Assembly: GCA_963693365.1 (NCBI GenBank)
Contig: CAVNZM010000008.1
Location: forward strand, 310,001-374,000
Length of the DNA: 64,000 bases
Reading direction: 5' to 3'
Origin: Amoebidium appalachense
Lineage: Eukaryota; Ichthyosporea
The notes below the pieces were generated by a model, which saw only the letters and a list, made by a program, of their open reading frames with translations, was not told the origin of the DNA and made no database searches. Position numbers and translations under genes: made by a program. The stretch's first letter is position 1. Each line of letters starts with the position of its first letter. Below, piece by piece: positions 1-21,253 of the stretch.

Positions 1-1437
1 CTGCACGCTTGTTATGTACGCATGTGCGGTTTATGATTGTTTTGGTATGGCATATTATACATTTTCAAACAGTTAAAAGGAATATTGTTTTGTAGACCAC
101 GTTCAGACTGCCTTTTGCTTCGTGACAATTCCCCCTTTCCCCCTCCCCCCTCCTCCTCCTCCCCACCTCCCCCTCACCCCAGCCGCCCTAACTGCTGTGA
201 GCTAGCTAGTATTCCAAGAACCGCGTGTCAAAACCGCTTTACTTTATGCCTCTATGCGCAGACAGCGCATCCCCGGGGATAGGGCATACCTTCTGAAGGC
301 CAGGGGTGTTGGCCTCGTGTCTGCGCCAGCCAGGTCGGAGCCTGTAAGGGAGTAGGACCGCTGCGGCAGAGCAAGCATCTCCCCGGTCCCCTGTCCATAC
401 ATCAGCAACAGACAGTACCACCCTATACCGTAAACAGGAATAGCTTACCAGCTCAAACCTGCTTGCGGACATATACGGACGACACTCCGGGTCTGTAGAT
501 GGGAGAGTTCTTGTACTGGTGTCCGCGGCCATGGTGATGGCACCCAACTGCTAAGAGGGTGAGTTGAAGAGACCAATGCTGGCAGGATATGGTGTGGTCC
601 CAACTACTCGTGTAGGCTACCGTGACACCGGTAAGGCAGTGCGGGCAATAAGAGGCCAAGCTGCACGTGCAAATTCAAACACTCGCCGTGTTCAACTTGA
701 AAGTAAGTTACGAACACTGTTACGAACACTATTTGCCTGCTGTGACCGAAACACAAAGCACCAGCACCTGAAGGCTGCAGCCCCATGGCTGAGGCCCTCG
801 CCACATAGCGTCCCAAAAGCAAGGGTGACTAGAAGCCAATGAAACGGCTATATATGAGGTATTCAAAATAGATCTGGCGACACCCAGAGCTGATAAGCCA
901 ATAGGACACCAGAGAACTCCTAAACAAAGCGGGTGGCTCACAGGAATTGTGATTCGCGTAATAAAGTAGGTGGTGCTGTCTAGACCAATCTAATCTGCCT
1001 GCCGTGATCACTGTCTGAGTTTGTCTACGGTCGCACCGTGTTGAAGAATCAAAGGAAACAAAGAAAAAGAAAGCTACAGAACGGAAAAAATACATATATA
1101 ATATATATACCTATATATATTTTGGAAGATTAACTCGCAATAAAGTTATTTAACTTGATACATTTCAGGTTCATCTGCATACCAGTGCTGGACCGCTGGT
1201 GCTGAAAAAAAAATCACAGCTGTCTGGCAGAAGTAACCATATATGGATTATCTTCAGCCATCATGAGCCCGCTTTTTTTTTTTTTTTTTTTTTTCAACAA
1301 GTCGCCGTGCCGGGCTTGATCATGAACTTCTTCTTCAGCTGGCCGTGACCGTTCGAAAGGTTCTCCGAGTCTCAGTTGAGTAGATTCTGTCTACGAGTCA
1401 CAACAAGGATTTTGCGTTGACGTTATCTGTATAGAAA
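1..1437. other. Region upstream of twinfilin, no gene recognised
   Basis: No open frame here resembles a known protein and none joins convincingly to the twinfilin start at 1438. It holds a C/T-rich tract at about 131-184, an AT-rich stretch at about 1085-1130 and a T run at 1273-1294. The part next to 1438 presumably carries the twinfilin promoter and 5' leader, but no TATA box or other element could be placed with confidence. Confidence 0.4.
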
Positions 1438-10541
<9,104 letters not shown>

Positions 10542-10785
10542 GTGCCCTCCTTGGTTCCCCACCTGTGTTGGGGAAGGGGGAGCCTCAGGGGGGAGGGGGG
10601 GAAGAGGGGGTGGTTAGTGATGTTTTTTTTTGGGGGGAGGGGGGGGGGGGGGAGGAGGGGGTGGGGGGAGGGGAGGAAGACAGGTCTGGTTGCCTGTTGT
10701 AGTGTTCCTTGCTGGGTTGCCCAGTCTAAATATAGCACAGGCCTATGCACACCTGGTGTTATGAGACATGGCACACCCCCCCCCC

Positions 10786-10820
<35 letters not shown>

Positions 10821-11300
10821 GGCTGCATTGCCAAGGTGACGAACCTGGATGCTGCAATGACTGGCATGGCCTTCCACTGAAGATGGGCTCTAGGAGGCCT
10901 TGGCTCTCTGCACGTTAAATATGTGCGTGCCGGTGACGGTTACATTCTCTGATCTACATCTGTACGTCAATGCCAATGGCAATTGTGTGCCATACCTGGG
11001 CCCCCTCATCCCCTCCCCTCGCCTTGATGGTTGCATTTTCTGATCTACACCTGTACGTCAACGCCAACGGCAATTGTGTGCCATCATACCCGGGCCCCCT
11101 CAACCCCTCCCCTCCCCTTCCCCCCACCCCCCCCCCCCCCCACCCCCCCCCCCCCCCCCCTTCCCCCCCCCCCCTTTCCTCCCCCCAACACACACACACA
11201 CACATGCGCCACTTGCCATCGACAATGGACTCCGAGCGCATTACACGTGTTGTCCGCCATGAATATGTATGCGTACTCAAACACGCATATTCCTCTCCCC

Positions 11301-11335
<35 letters not shown>

Positions 11336-12537
11336 ACCACCACCACACACACACACACACGGACAACCCCATCCCCCACCCCCACCCCCCCCCCCCCTTA
11401 CACAGACACCTTTTGTCTCTACTAGCACCCAGGCAAGGAGTTTATACATAGTTTGGCAGTGGCTGGATTTCAAAAAAGAAGAATACACACCAGACGCAAA
11501 TTGGACTGTGTTCCCGTCTGTGTTCCCGTTTTAGCTAGACATCGACATCGTTGAAACCTATGATAACCTACACATGTAGGGCTGTGACCTTGTTCAGTAG
11601 AAAAGTTGCTCAGCTGTTGCTGGCACCTGATAACAGCCTCACACCCGTGCATGGATATAATAACGCATGGCATTCACGTTTTGCACGTATATGCAGCCAT
11701 AGATAGCGGTCGACATGAGCACCTACACGAACAAGCAAGTATACATACAGGCCAACCTTGAAGTTGCCTGGTTCGAGCAAAACTTCTCGCTGCTTATGCC
11801 ACAAACCTAGCCTGGCCCAATTACTTGCCATCTTGTCCATTGCACTGCAAAACTCTGCAAAAGCACACTTGCAAGCTTCTGGAAGACATAGACAGCAGTT
11901 ATGTAGCTGCATCTAGAGAGGTCATGGGTAGTCATAGAGACGAATAAGCAGTTTTTTGTGCACCTATGTTAGGAACTGTTTCATCGGAACACCAAGCTGA
12001 AATGCACGTCACCTGTACTCAACAAGGTTCAAACCTATTTGAGATTTGGAGTGGTCGACCGTCCAAGGCACAAGATACGAAGCACATAGTAGTAGAAGGT
12101 ATATAGATAGCTAATATAAGCACTGAGAAAGAACTTGTGTTTTCTTTAGCTGTCAAATGCAGAACTTCACACCAGCAGCAGGCACAGGAACGACAAGCCA
12201 CCCTGAAGGCCCCGTCATAGTAACTACCCCTGTAACAAAGCAATCGTACAGGGTGAGGTCTGCCCACGAGGGGCAAACATGGAAAGGAACTCGGAGAGTC
12301 CCTCGGGGTAGCAGTTACACACTTCGCAAAAAGGCAGTCTTTATTTGCAGACCAGATGGGCAGGCATCTGGATATGCCCACAGAACTTACGTGCATGTGT
12401 GCCCTCGGGCACAAAACTTAAAGGAAAACAAACCGGTGCCGCGGCTTGCGGAGACCGTTACGAGCATACATACAGGCAGGCCACACACAGTGGGCCGGTG
12501 TCTAGAAGTATATGGTGTGCTTGTGGGCGTATATGGC
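10542..12537. other. Intergenic region between twinfilin and the GATA gene
   Basis: No gene recognised. It contains G runs (10631-10675), C runs (10776-10818, 11130-11175, 11302-11335) and an 80-90 base tandem duplication described separately. The part from 11500 to 12537 has ordinary composition and only short meaningless frames. It probably includes the 3' untranslated ends of the two converging genes. Confidence 0.5.
10933..11110 (+). repeat. Tandem duplication of about 90 bases
   Basis: Two copies, starting at about 10933 and 11024, share TCTGATCTACA(T/C)CTGTACGTCAA, CAATTGTGTGCCAT and GGGCCCCCTCA in the same order with scattered substitutions. No protein meaning was recognised. Confidence 0.8.
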
Positions 12538-13755
12538 TTAGTCTTTACGAGGGCACGGGTGCGTGTGCCTGTGGGTGGTGTGCGTAGTAGTCGTGCTGTG
12601 CGTAGTGTGGTGCATAGGCTGGCGCCTGCGCCACTTCGACCGCCGGGCGGTATGGTGCATAGTGTGGCTGTGCATAGTGGGGGGGGTAGGCGTCGCGCTG
12701 GTCGTATCTCTGCTCGTGGCCCCAGTAGGCCCCAGCACTGGCCGCAGACGACGGGGTGCTGCTGGGGGGTGGGGAGGGGGTACACGTAGCGCTGGTCGGC
12801 ATAGGCTGCAGGCGCTGAATGGGGGGGGTGCACTGTCTTCGCGCCACACTGGGTGCTCGGGCCGTGGGGGGGGCGGAGGTGGGGCATAGGTGTAGGCAGG
12901 CACGTGTGGGGGGGGCCGCTGGCAGTCTGGGCACGTGCAGTAGCGGTCGTGCTGCTGCGAGTAGGGGCTGTCGTACATGGAGGGGGCCGAGGCGCTGTGG
13001 GGCAGCCGTGGCGGTGGATAGGCGTAGGCAGGGGCCTCTTGCTGGACGGGGGCCGAAGCCGGAGGTGGGTAGTAGCCCGGATAGCTGGCCGTGCGCTCGA
13101 GTGCCGGGGGGCGGGCAGTGGGTTGGCTTACGTGCGAGTACTGCCTCTGCAGGGCTTGCAGGGCGGGTGGTGCTGACGTAGCGGGGGACCGCACGGCACG
13201 CGCCTCCTTGCTGCGCTCGTCAGGGCGGTAGGAGGCTGCGTCCCTTCCTTCTCCCTTCGCGGCCGCACGCTGGGCGGTTGACCCAGACTCGGACTTAGGC
13301 GCAGCCTCAGCTCCCTCCCGACCAGGTGTGCTGACTCGTCGGTTGCGACGGCGTGTGCGAATGGTTGAGCGCTGGCATATGCCAAACGGGCGGGGAGAGT
13401 CGTGCAGCTGCAGGATGATAAGTCAGCAAACATACACGCATCAGGAAAGAGGGCAAACCAAGGCCAGCAAAGAAGTGCTCCAACACTACCTTCCCAGCCA
13501 CACACACCCATACACACACACACCACCACTTACCCGCTCGTATGTGCCGCAGGCATTACACAGCAGCTGGCTGCCAGCCTTGCTACGGCGCCACAAGGTT
13601 GTTTCTCTCGTGCCGCAGTTGCGGCAGTAGCGCTCCTCAGCGTTGATGAAGTGCCGCCCCCTCTTCTTGCCTGCCTGCCTGCCTCCCTCGGCCTCCCCGG
13701 TGTCACTCTCATCCGAGGCACCTCGCACCATCTCGTACGGCTGCATAGCCTGCAT
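12538..13755 (-). CDS. GATA-type zinc-finger transcription factor
   Basis: Two exons read on the minus strand: 13755-13534 and 13407-12538. Exon 1 carries the zinc finger at about residues 44-66, with YCRNCGTRETTLWRR then LCNACGTYER. The spacing is CX2C-X18-CX2C, and the donor after YER is a consensus GTAAGTGG. Exon 2 continues LHDSPRPFGI, matching the conserved LHG-NRP segment that follows GATA fingers, then a basic stretch RTRRRNRR and a long Pro/Ala/Tyr/Ser-rich tail. In the uninterrupted frame the protein has about 363 residues. It is expected to bind GATA-like sites in DNA; targets are unknown. From about 12830 a second frame, ending at 12545, keeps the Tyr/Pro-rich character better than the annotated one, so a frameshift in the G runs near 12771-12873 is possible. 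Confidence 0.8.
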
Positions 13756-16226
13756 GGCTCTAACTAGGCAAAAAACACACCGGCAGCCTGAAAGCTATTC
13801 CTAGCGCTTGACCTATGAAAAATACTTGGAATTGACGTGTCTTCGACACCTGCCTGCCAAAAAACAAAAAACAAAACTGACACGGCAACCTAAATGCGCG
13901 CAGCATGGGTCTGGAATGCGCTGTAAAAAACCGACCCCTTGAACCAAGGGCAGACGCTATATAGGCCGGACCTCGCGGCTATGGCCAACAGCGATAGCTG
14001 ACTCTCTACCAATGGCGTGAGGCTGGTGCACATTTACCCTCCTTAATCCTTGACATCTGATCGCATGCAGCAGAAGATCTGGTGCAGATTGCCCAGATAG
14101 GTTGAAATGAAAAGAGATGAAATATGTTTTCCTGTTAAGCAGCAGGATATTAATTTTGATGCTGCGCACATCATGTCGAGTTTAGCTAAAAGAAACGCTT
14201 CTTAGATGCGAAGCTTATCGGCGCCAACGGACCAATAGAACTACGCATGATTTGCCGGCCAAGGGAGGCTTGGGAAAATATCTGCGAATCAACACGGCGC
14301 AGCCGATTTGCCTCCAGCGAGCCACCAGCCAATAGGTAGGCGACAAGGAACAATTCTTGTCCAATCAACGTAGCCTTGTTACATCAGTCAGAGCTTTTCA
14401 CATACCAGCTTGCTCTTTGGGGCCGGCGATAGCAGGAGGGCAACGAGTGATAAGTTTGTGATAACAAGGGCTAGAATACTTGTGTGTCAATTGCAAAAAT
14501 GATTGACTCTATATAGTTTTTGTTAAACGCTCGGAGCTCCTCCTGCTGTGACAGGGCCTGATAAAAGCTCCAGAAACTAGCGCCACACTTGAACAGACCG
14601 TCGTGAATCTGACAGTTCACTCGAATGCGACTCTGATCAGCAACATCAGTATCGCTCGTCGAGGGGCCGGCCGCGGCCCGAATATTCATAGTATGTAATT
14701 CAATGAACGGAGTCAACTCGCGAAAAAAAAATTCGCTTTTTCAGGAGGCTATTTGAGCAGTCCTTCAGCCTGACAGCCCACATGTAAGTGTATAAGAATA
14801 TATATGCACGGAGAGCTCTCAACTTTGCGCATGCCTGTCCGTGGCCTTGCAACCATGGTGCAGTCAGCAGTGGCACCAAGAAATCTTTGCCCTACTCCAA
14901 TCGCAACCAATGGCTCGTCTTATCGCTATCTCTGTGGATCTCATAATAGCTGTGTGGTTTGATTGGTTACCTGGTTCGTTGTGTTTGATAATGGGATGCA
15001 ATCAAATGATTTTTTGATATAAGAGCAAAAAATGGAATCTTCATGTGTATACAAAAATAGGCATCCATGGACACTACGAGGAAAATGGGAAACGTGAAAC
15101 ATAAAGCATAATTTATTTGAAACAGTATTTTTACCCCAATAGGTTCATGCCTGGCAAATTTACGATTGTAATGCAGTGGGCGCATGGGCATGTACATGGA
15201 TGCATGCCCCAGCTGCTTTCTGTTAAAGTGCCAACAAGATCACTAGTCGTATCCCCCCTGATCAGCCAGCACGGGAAGGGCTCCATTTCTCTTTTTACGC
15301 TTTTATGTAGCACTATGCAAAAAAGATCGATGATGGGTCTTTCTGAACTGCAACTAAAGTATATTAAACTTAAATTGTATTGTTTTGCGCGTTCGAAACA
15401 GATTTCTGTGCAATCAAACCAAGTCTGCCAGCCAGTGCTTCAACAGTGTGTCCGGAACTGACCAGAAGCAAATTAGGTGAGCAAAATGGTATGCGCATCA
15501 GGATCACCGGGCAGAAAGGTGTAAGAACGCCGGCCGCTTATCAATAGTGAATCTGGTTGCCCTTATCATCCAAAGGAGCTCATAAAGAAGAAAAAAATTA
15601 AAATAATAAGCAGCTAAATATATATGAGGGAAAAAATCAAATAAAGGTTCCCTCGCAAACATTCGACCCAAATTCTGCATATCACCGCCTACAGTCGGCA
15701 CGACCTACATGCATATCTATCCCCAAATTCGCGACGCCGGTTGCCACTGGCTCCGGTCCTCACGGTGACTCATGGCATTCCCCGACCCAAGCGATCTGCA
15801 TGGAGCATCAGTGACGGCTAAACAAGAACAGTATGTACGGCTCAACACTGTATTAGAAAACATAAAGTTTTCATTTTAAGTCAAAAATGCCATGGAATAG
15901 GAAATAGAATTTTTTTACAAACATGCATGGTGATGTTCTGTGGCCTGATCATCATCATGATGTGCGATCACCTCGATACTGTAAACACCCCCGCTTTCAA
16001 GATAAGCTTATTAGCGCACGTCTACAAAATATATGTATATATATACCTATATATATAGGTACATATATATTTTCTTCAATTGCACTGCAAGTTTTAGTGA
16101 AAGAGAAATTTACGTAATAGCGCTTCGGTGCTCTGGCCACGGATATTCGTGTTGGCATGCTTGTTGTTTTCGAGCAAACATTGATTCGATAGTAGAAAGC
16201 CACTCTTTCACATCATCATGGCTTGA

Positions 16227-16260
16227 TGACGTCAATGGCCCATTACGAAATTTGGCGCGC
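16227..16260 (+). promoter_or_regulatory. CRE-like and E2F-like motifs upstream of RPB11
   Basis: A perfect TGACGTCA palindrome at 16227-16234 is followed by TTTGGCGCGC at 16251-16260, about 215-250 bases before the RPB11 start codon. These match the classical binding sites of CREB/ATF bZIP factors and of E2F/DP. Function is inferred from sequence alone. Confidence 0.4.
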
Positions 16261-16371
16261 AGTGCGGCCACGCAGAAACTCGCCAGTTCACAGGTCCTTA
16301 GGCCCTTACAGGTCACCGTGACCCTAATATATTAGGAGTCAAGAGGAGGGCGAGAGAGACAGAGAGAGAGA

Positions 16372-16374
<3 letters not shown>

Positions 16375-16407
<33 letters not shown>
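16375..16407 (+). repeat. (GGCA)n short tandem repeat
   Basis: About eight GGCA units lie about 70 bases upstream of the RPB11 start codon, preceded by a (GA)n run. They are probably in the 5' leader or core promoter. Confidence 0.9.
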
Positions 16408-16475
16408 CGCGTGCGGCACCTGCACTGTACGAGAGAGAGAGACACGGCCAGCACTCACATACCCCAACCGTCGCA

Positions 16476-16686
16476 ATGAACGTGCCCCACGCCCACGAGA
16501 GCTTCATTCTCGCCGATGGCGAGAGAAAGTAAGGGATTGTGTGCGTTTGACTTTGCGTGTGCTTATGGGTTCTCAGGTTTCCGCGTGCGTGTAGTGCTTG
16601 GTTGTGCACATACGCCGGCTTCTGTTTAGATCCTTGAGGGTGTCAGCTAATGACCAATGAAAGAAGACTGTGGAAGGGGAAGGGGA

Positions 16687-16729
<43 letters not shown>

Positions 16730-17316
16730 GGGGGCGGTGTCCCCCACGGACACAAGCAATGAACAAGGAGAGGGACTAAATTAGGCCTTGGAAGCTTCTA
16801 GCACACTAGCACAAGAGAACTTCGTAACACTCATAGCCAAATATGCACGAGAAAGGGCGAGAGCTGGTCCTCCTCTCTTCTCTGCCCTGCCTCCTCCCTG
16901 CACCCCCCTCCCCCCTCCCTCCCCCCCCCCCCCCCCCCCCTCCCCCCTCCCCCCCCCCCTCCCCCTCTCCTCTCCCTCTCCCTCTCCCTGCCCCCCTTCC
17001 CATCCTGTAGAAGGCTCTTGCCAGGTGTTTCACACGCTGCCTGAGGTGGCTGCCCACAAGCTGAGGGAGAGAGAGAGAGTGTGTGTGTGTGTGGAAGGGG
17101 GGGGAGGAGGGGCGGTGGGGGAGAGAGAGAGTTAGGGAGGGGGTAGGGAGACAGAGAGAGAGTGGGGTGGGTGGGTGGGTGGGTGGGTTGGGGGGGGGGG
17201 GGGGGGGGGGGGGGAGCTGTGCATAAAAAATGCAGAACTAGAGTGAAAATTTGTTTCGGTTTTGGATGGTGTATGAACGAATGGCGTGCAGGGGCGAGAT
17301 CTCGAAGGTGTGGCGT

Positions 17317-17348
<32 letters not shown>

Positions 17349-19231
17349 GAGAGAGGGGGGGGAGGGGGAGGATTTGGGAAAAGGGGGGGGGGGGGGGGGG
17401 GGCTTGTGGGGTTGCGGCCGGTGTGTGTGTGTGTGCGTGTGTGTGTGTGCGTGTGTGTGTGTGTGTGCATGCAGAGGGGGAGGGATTGGAGTGGAGAGGA
17501 CGGGTGGGTATGAGAGGATGGGTGTGTGTGTGTGTGTGGGTGTGTAGGGGATGGGTGGGAGGGATGGGTTTGTGGTGGGTGGGTGGGTGGGCCGGCATGT
17601 TGGGGGTTGGGTGAGCGTGTTGTGTTTGTGTGTTTTTTTGGGGGGGGGGAAGGGGGGGGAGAGGGGAGGGGGAGGTGTTGGTGGTGGTGGTTGTTGGGGA
17701 GGGGGCAAGAGGGGAGCTGACTCACGTGGGTTGCAGGATCACCTACGAGCGGGACAACAAGGTGCCCAATGCCTACACCTTCATTCTCATGAAGGAGGAC
17801 CACACCCTGGGCAACCTCATCAAAAAGTACGTGAGGGGTAGGAGGGGAAGGGGCGGAGGAGAGGGGGGGGGGGGGGGGAGGGGGAGGGATTGGAGGGGGG
17901 GGGGGGAGGGAGGAAACTTGGACCCTGGTGCTGACGTGAGGCGCTGCAGCCAGCTTATGCGGGACCCGCACGTGGTGTTCAGCGGCTACCGCATGCCGCA
18001 CCCCATGGAGTACCGCATGGAGCTGCGGGTGCAGACAGACAGCCCCAGCTACAGCCCCATCGAGGCGCTGGAGACAGCCATCAAGGACCTGATCAACGAG
18101 ACACAGTTCCTGCAGACGAGGTTCCAGGTGTGTGCGGGCAGGGGTGTGTGTGTGCGGGCAGGGAGAGGGGGGGGGGGGGGGGGGTACGGGTGTGTGTGGG
18201 GGGTCAGGGGGGGGGGGTTTGGTGGTGTGTGTGCGGGCAGAAGAGGGGGAGAGGGGGGAGGAGGATTTGGTGTGTGGTTGGGCAGGGTTTTTGTTTTTTG
18301 GGGGTGGGGGGGTTAGGGGTGGTGTGTGTACGTGGGCAAGGGGCCTGGTGTTGTGTGTGGGCAGGAGGAGGTGGCGGTGGTGGTGGAAGGGGGGGAGGGG
18401 AGGGGATGAGGGGGGGGGGGGGGGGGGGGAGGTTACGTGTACGTTCTTTGGGCTTGTAGGAGCTTTGCAGGGGCTTTGGAGAACAGCAGGGGAGGGGGGA
18501 GGGGGGGGGGGGGGGAGGGGGGGGTGTACAGGAGGGGAGGGAGGGGGGGGGGGATATGCAAACCAGACACACAGTGGGAGGGAGAGGTATTGCCTAGGCG
18601 ATAGCTTTTTGGGTGGGTGATGATGCCATATAACATGGGGATGGATGCACCTGAATGTCTGCTGGGGAGGGGGGCGGGGGGGATTGAATGATACTGTGTT
18701 TGGAGGCTGGACTGCTATTTGAAGGAGGTGGAGGGGGCAGGGGGGGGGGGGGGTAGGTGCAGCAGGGGAGTTCAAAAAAAACGGACAGAGAGGGAGAGTG
18801 TGCACTTGTGTGTGTAGCTGTGGGTTGTTTTGTGTGTGTATGGACGGTTGGGGGGGTGGGGGTGTATATGACGAATAGGGAGAGAGTGTGCATATGTCCT
18901 TGTTTTTTTTCTCTTTTTCGTTCTTTTCTTTCGTTTTGGATGTGTGTGAAGGAGGAGGAAAAGGGGGGGGGGGGGGGGGGGGGGGGGGGAGGGGGGAGGG
19001 GGAGGAGCAAGCTAACCACTGCAGTTTTGAATTTTCTTGTTCTTTTTTCTCTTGTGGAAGCTACAAGCTTCTCTCTTTTTTTTGTTTTGGGATGCCGGGG
19101 GAGAGGGATGTATTTGAGTTGCCTGGGTGTGCACGGCACTCCATATATACTTCTAAGTTTTTGCACTATGAAAAAGTAGTCGCGCAGTCACAGACCACGT
19201 GCACGTAATATGACTGCAGGACACCATGTGT

Positions 19232-19271
<40 letters not shown>

Positions 19272-19498
19272 CCCCCCCCCCCCCCCCCCCCCCGCCCGTA
19301 GGGGTGACATATTTCCCCTAACACTGGGCACTGGTCCACATGCATACTCCTTGTGTAATATCGTCTTATGTCGAACTGTGCGGTGGTGTTTTGTGCATGT
19401 GTGTCTTGCATGCGTCACCACTGGTGTGCTGACTGTGTGCACAGCAACAAGTGGAGCTCAAGAGGGCCGAGGAGGACGACATGCACGGCTACGTGTAG
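16476..19498 (+). CDS. POLR2J: RNA polymerase II subunit RPB11
   Basis: RPB11 forms the RPB3-RPB11 heterodimer that nucleates polymerase II assembly in the nucleus. Four exons give 124 residues, against 117 in human: 16476-16528, 17737-17826, 17950-18127, 19445-19498. The first exon reads MNVPHAHESFILADGERK, matching the family start. The junction then restores ITYERDNKVPNA, followed by the diagnostic KEDHTLGNLI and GYRMPHPMEY. The last exon encodes QQVELKRAEEDDMHGYV and stops at 19496-19498. All three introns are GT-AG with a GCTGAC branch motif. A stretch at 17010-17090 can be read as exon-like, but using it breaks the family alignment. Intron 1 carries G runs at 16690-16728, 17190-17214 and 17320-17347. 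Confidence 0.95.
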
Positions 19499-19611
19499 CG
19501 GCCAATCAGATGGCTGCATTCAGGGTGGGCCCTCGGCCATGGATACATCCCCTGTGTGTGGTTGGGTTAGGATCATGCGCCCTGGTGGCCGGCATGTAGG
19601 CACACACACAC

Positions 19612-19655
<44 letters not shown>

Positions 19656-19848
19656 CACACGGACACACACGCACATACGCACACGACACGCGCACGCGCA
19701 CCCATACACACACACATGCACGGTCGTAGATAGAAATACAGAAACAGACATCGACATAGCACCGACACAGGTACACAATGAATCATGACAGTTTTAGATC
19801 CTTGTTATAACGAAGGTCAGCATTGCACTGTGTGATATTGAGCCAATG

Positions 19849-19854
19849 AATAAA
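19849..19854 (+). other. Probable polyadenylation signal of RPB11
   Basis: AATAAA lies 351 bases after the RPB11 stop codon, beyond a CA microsatellite at 19600-19652. It is the first canonical hexamer seen on this strand after the gene. Confidence 0.4.
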
Positions 19855-20196
19855 CCGTGTCTTACGTATCTCCATGGCTTGCACCACCAACAGTTAGCTG
19901 TGGCTGCATATGTGACATGGTACGATTATTGGGCCACAGGCCAACTAGATGGGTGCTATGGCTCACGGCTTTTGCCATGTGCTTAGGCAGGAACCATGGT
20001 GCAAATGATTGCAGAGCACAAGCACGTGCTGGCTTGCAGGGGTGTGTGTATACGTGAGTGTGCACATGCACGTGGGATCTGTGTGGACGTGTGCATATGC
20101 GTATGCATGGATGTGCGCGTGCATGTCTGCATGTGTGCGCGGGTGTGGTGCATGTGTGTGCACGCGAGTGTGTGGTCAAGGACGGGGGAGTGCTAC

Positions 20197-21215
20197 CGTC
20201 TTGGGCTGGGTCTTGCAGCTGCTCGGCAGGGTCTGTGCGCAGCATGTGCAGCAGCACCATGGGGCCTAGGAACTGTGCACTGGGTTAGTGTGTGCCCAAA
20301 TATGGCAGTGCTAGGAGCTGTGCATTGGGTTAGCGTGTGCCCATATATGGAAAGTGCTTACAGCTTAGCCTGGTTGTGTGAGATTGGCAGGTGCTTGCGC
20401 TTGTGTGTGCCTGTGCATGCGTGCATATTTTTATGCTCGTGCGTGCCTGTGTGTGCGTGTCCATGTCCTTACGTGTGCCTGTGCTCAGTGCCTGTCCATA
20501 TGCACATGTGCCTGTGCATGCGTGTGTGTGCCTATGCATGTCCCTTCATGTGCATGTGTGTGGCTGTGCGTGTGCATGTGCATGTGCATATGTGAGCATG
20601 TGCATGTCTCCATGCACATGTGTGTGGCTGTGCGTGTCATGTGTATGTGCATGGGTGTGCCCATGCATTGGCGCCCAAATGCACGCTCATGTGTGTGCCT
20701 CTGCATGGTTGTGCAGGTGACTGTGCAGGTGACTGCTTGTGTGCCTGCACATGTGGATGCCTGTGCCTGTGCTTGTAGGTGCCTGTACACGCTCTGTGCA
20801 TGCACATCTTCTCGTGTGCATGTGCATGTGTATGCATACACATGTGATTGTGTGCAAATACATGCGTGCCAGTGTGTGTGTGTGTGTGCAGCTGCATGCA
20901 CATGTGCCCATGCAGGCAGGCACCTGGGCCTTTCTGACAGCCAGCTGCTGGTCCAGTCTGTCTTTCTCCTTTGTTGCTGCCTCGATCTGCGCCTCCAGTG
21001 CCTCGATCTGCCTGTGGCCCAAAAACACATTAGCAATTTATTAATCCCTGTGCACCACAGCACAAAAGTTCATTTCTCACACGTGTAAGCACCGTGCACC
21101 ACAACACCTGATCCAAACTTACACATCCCCCCCCCCCCCCCCCCCCCGGAGACAAATCCTGCTTCAGGACACACTGCCTCTCGCCGCCATTTCTTTGTCT
21201 CCAAGAATGCCCTTC

Positions 21216-21253
<38 letters not shown>

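Larger units (their letters stand above)
13756..16475. other. Long intergenic region between divergent GATA and RPB11 genes
   Basis: No gene recognised. The composition is more AT-rich than in the genes and almost free of microsatellites, unlike the rest of the window. Several CCAAT or ATTGG motifs occur (for example near 14228, 14329, 14361 and 14908). An AT palindrome-like stretch lies at 16027-16068. The GATA promoter should lie near 13760-14000 and the RPB11 promoter near 16200-16475. Confidence 0.5.

Noticed and set aside
16990-17090. Exon-like stretch reading FHTLPEVAAHKLR between RPB11 exons 1 and 2
   Set aside because: Joining exon 1 (ending AA at 16528) directly to 17737 restores the RPB11 alignment K-ITYERD exactly, and the stretch has no usable in-frame donor.
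17132-18805. 557-codon minus-strand proline-rich frame
   Set aside because: It is antisense to RPB11 exons and arises from C/G runs and CA repeats.
19862-20196. Read-through C-terminal extension of THOC7
   Set aside because: Its His/Thr/Arg-rich sequence is translation of CA-rich repeat and a donor GTAGCAC ends exon 6; a separate last exon is more likely.
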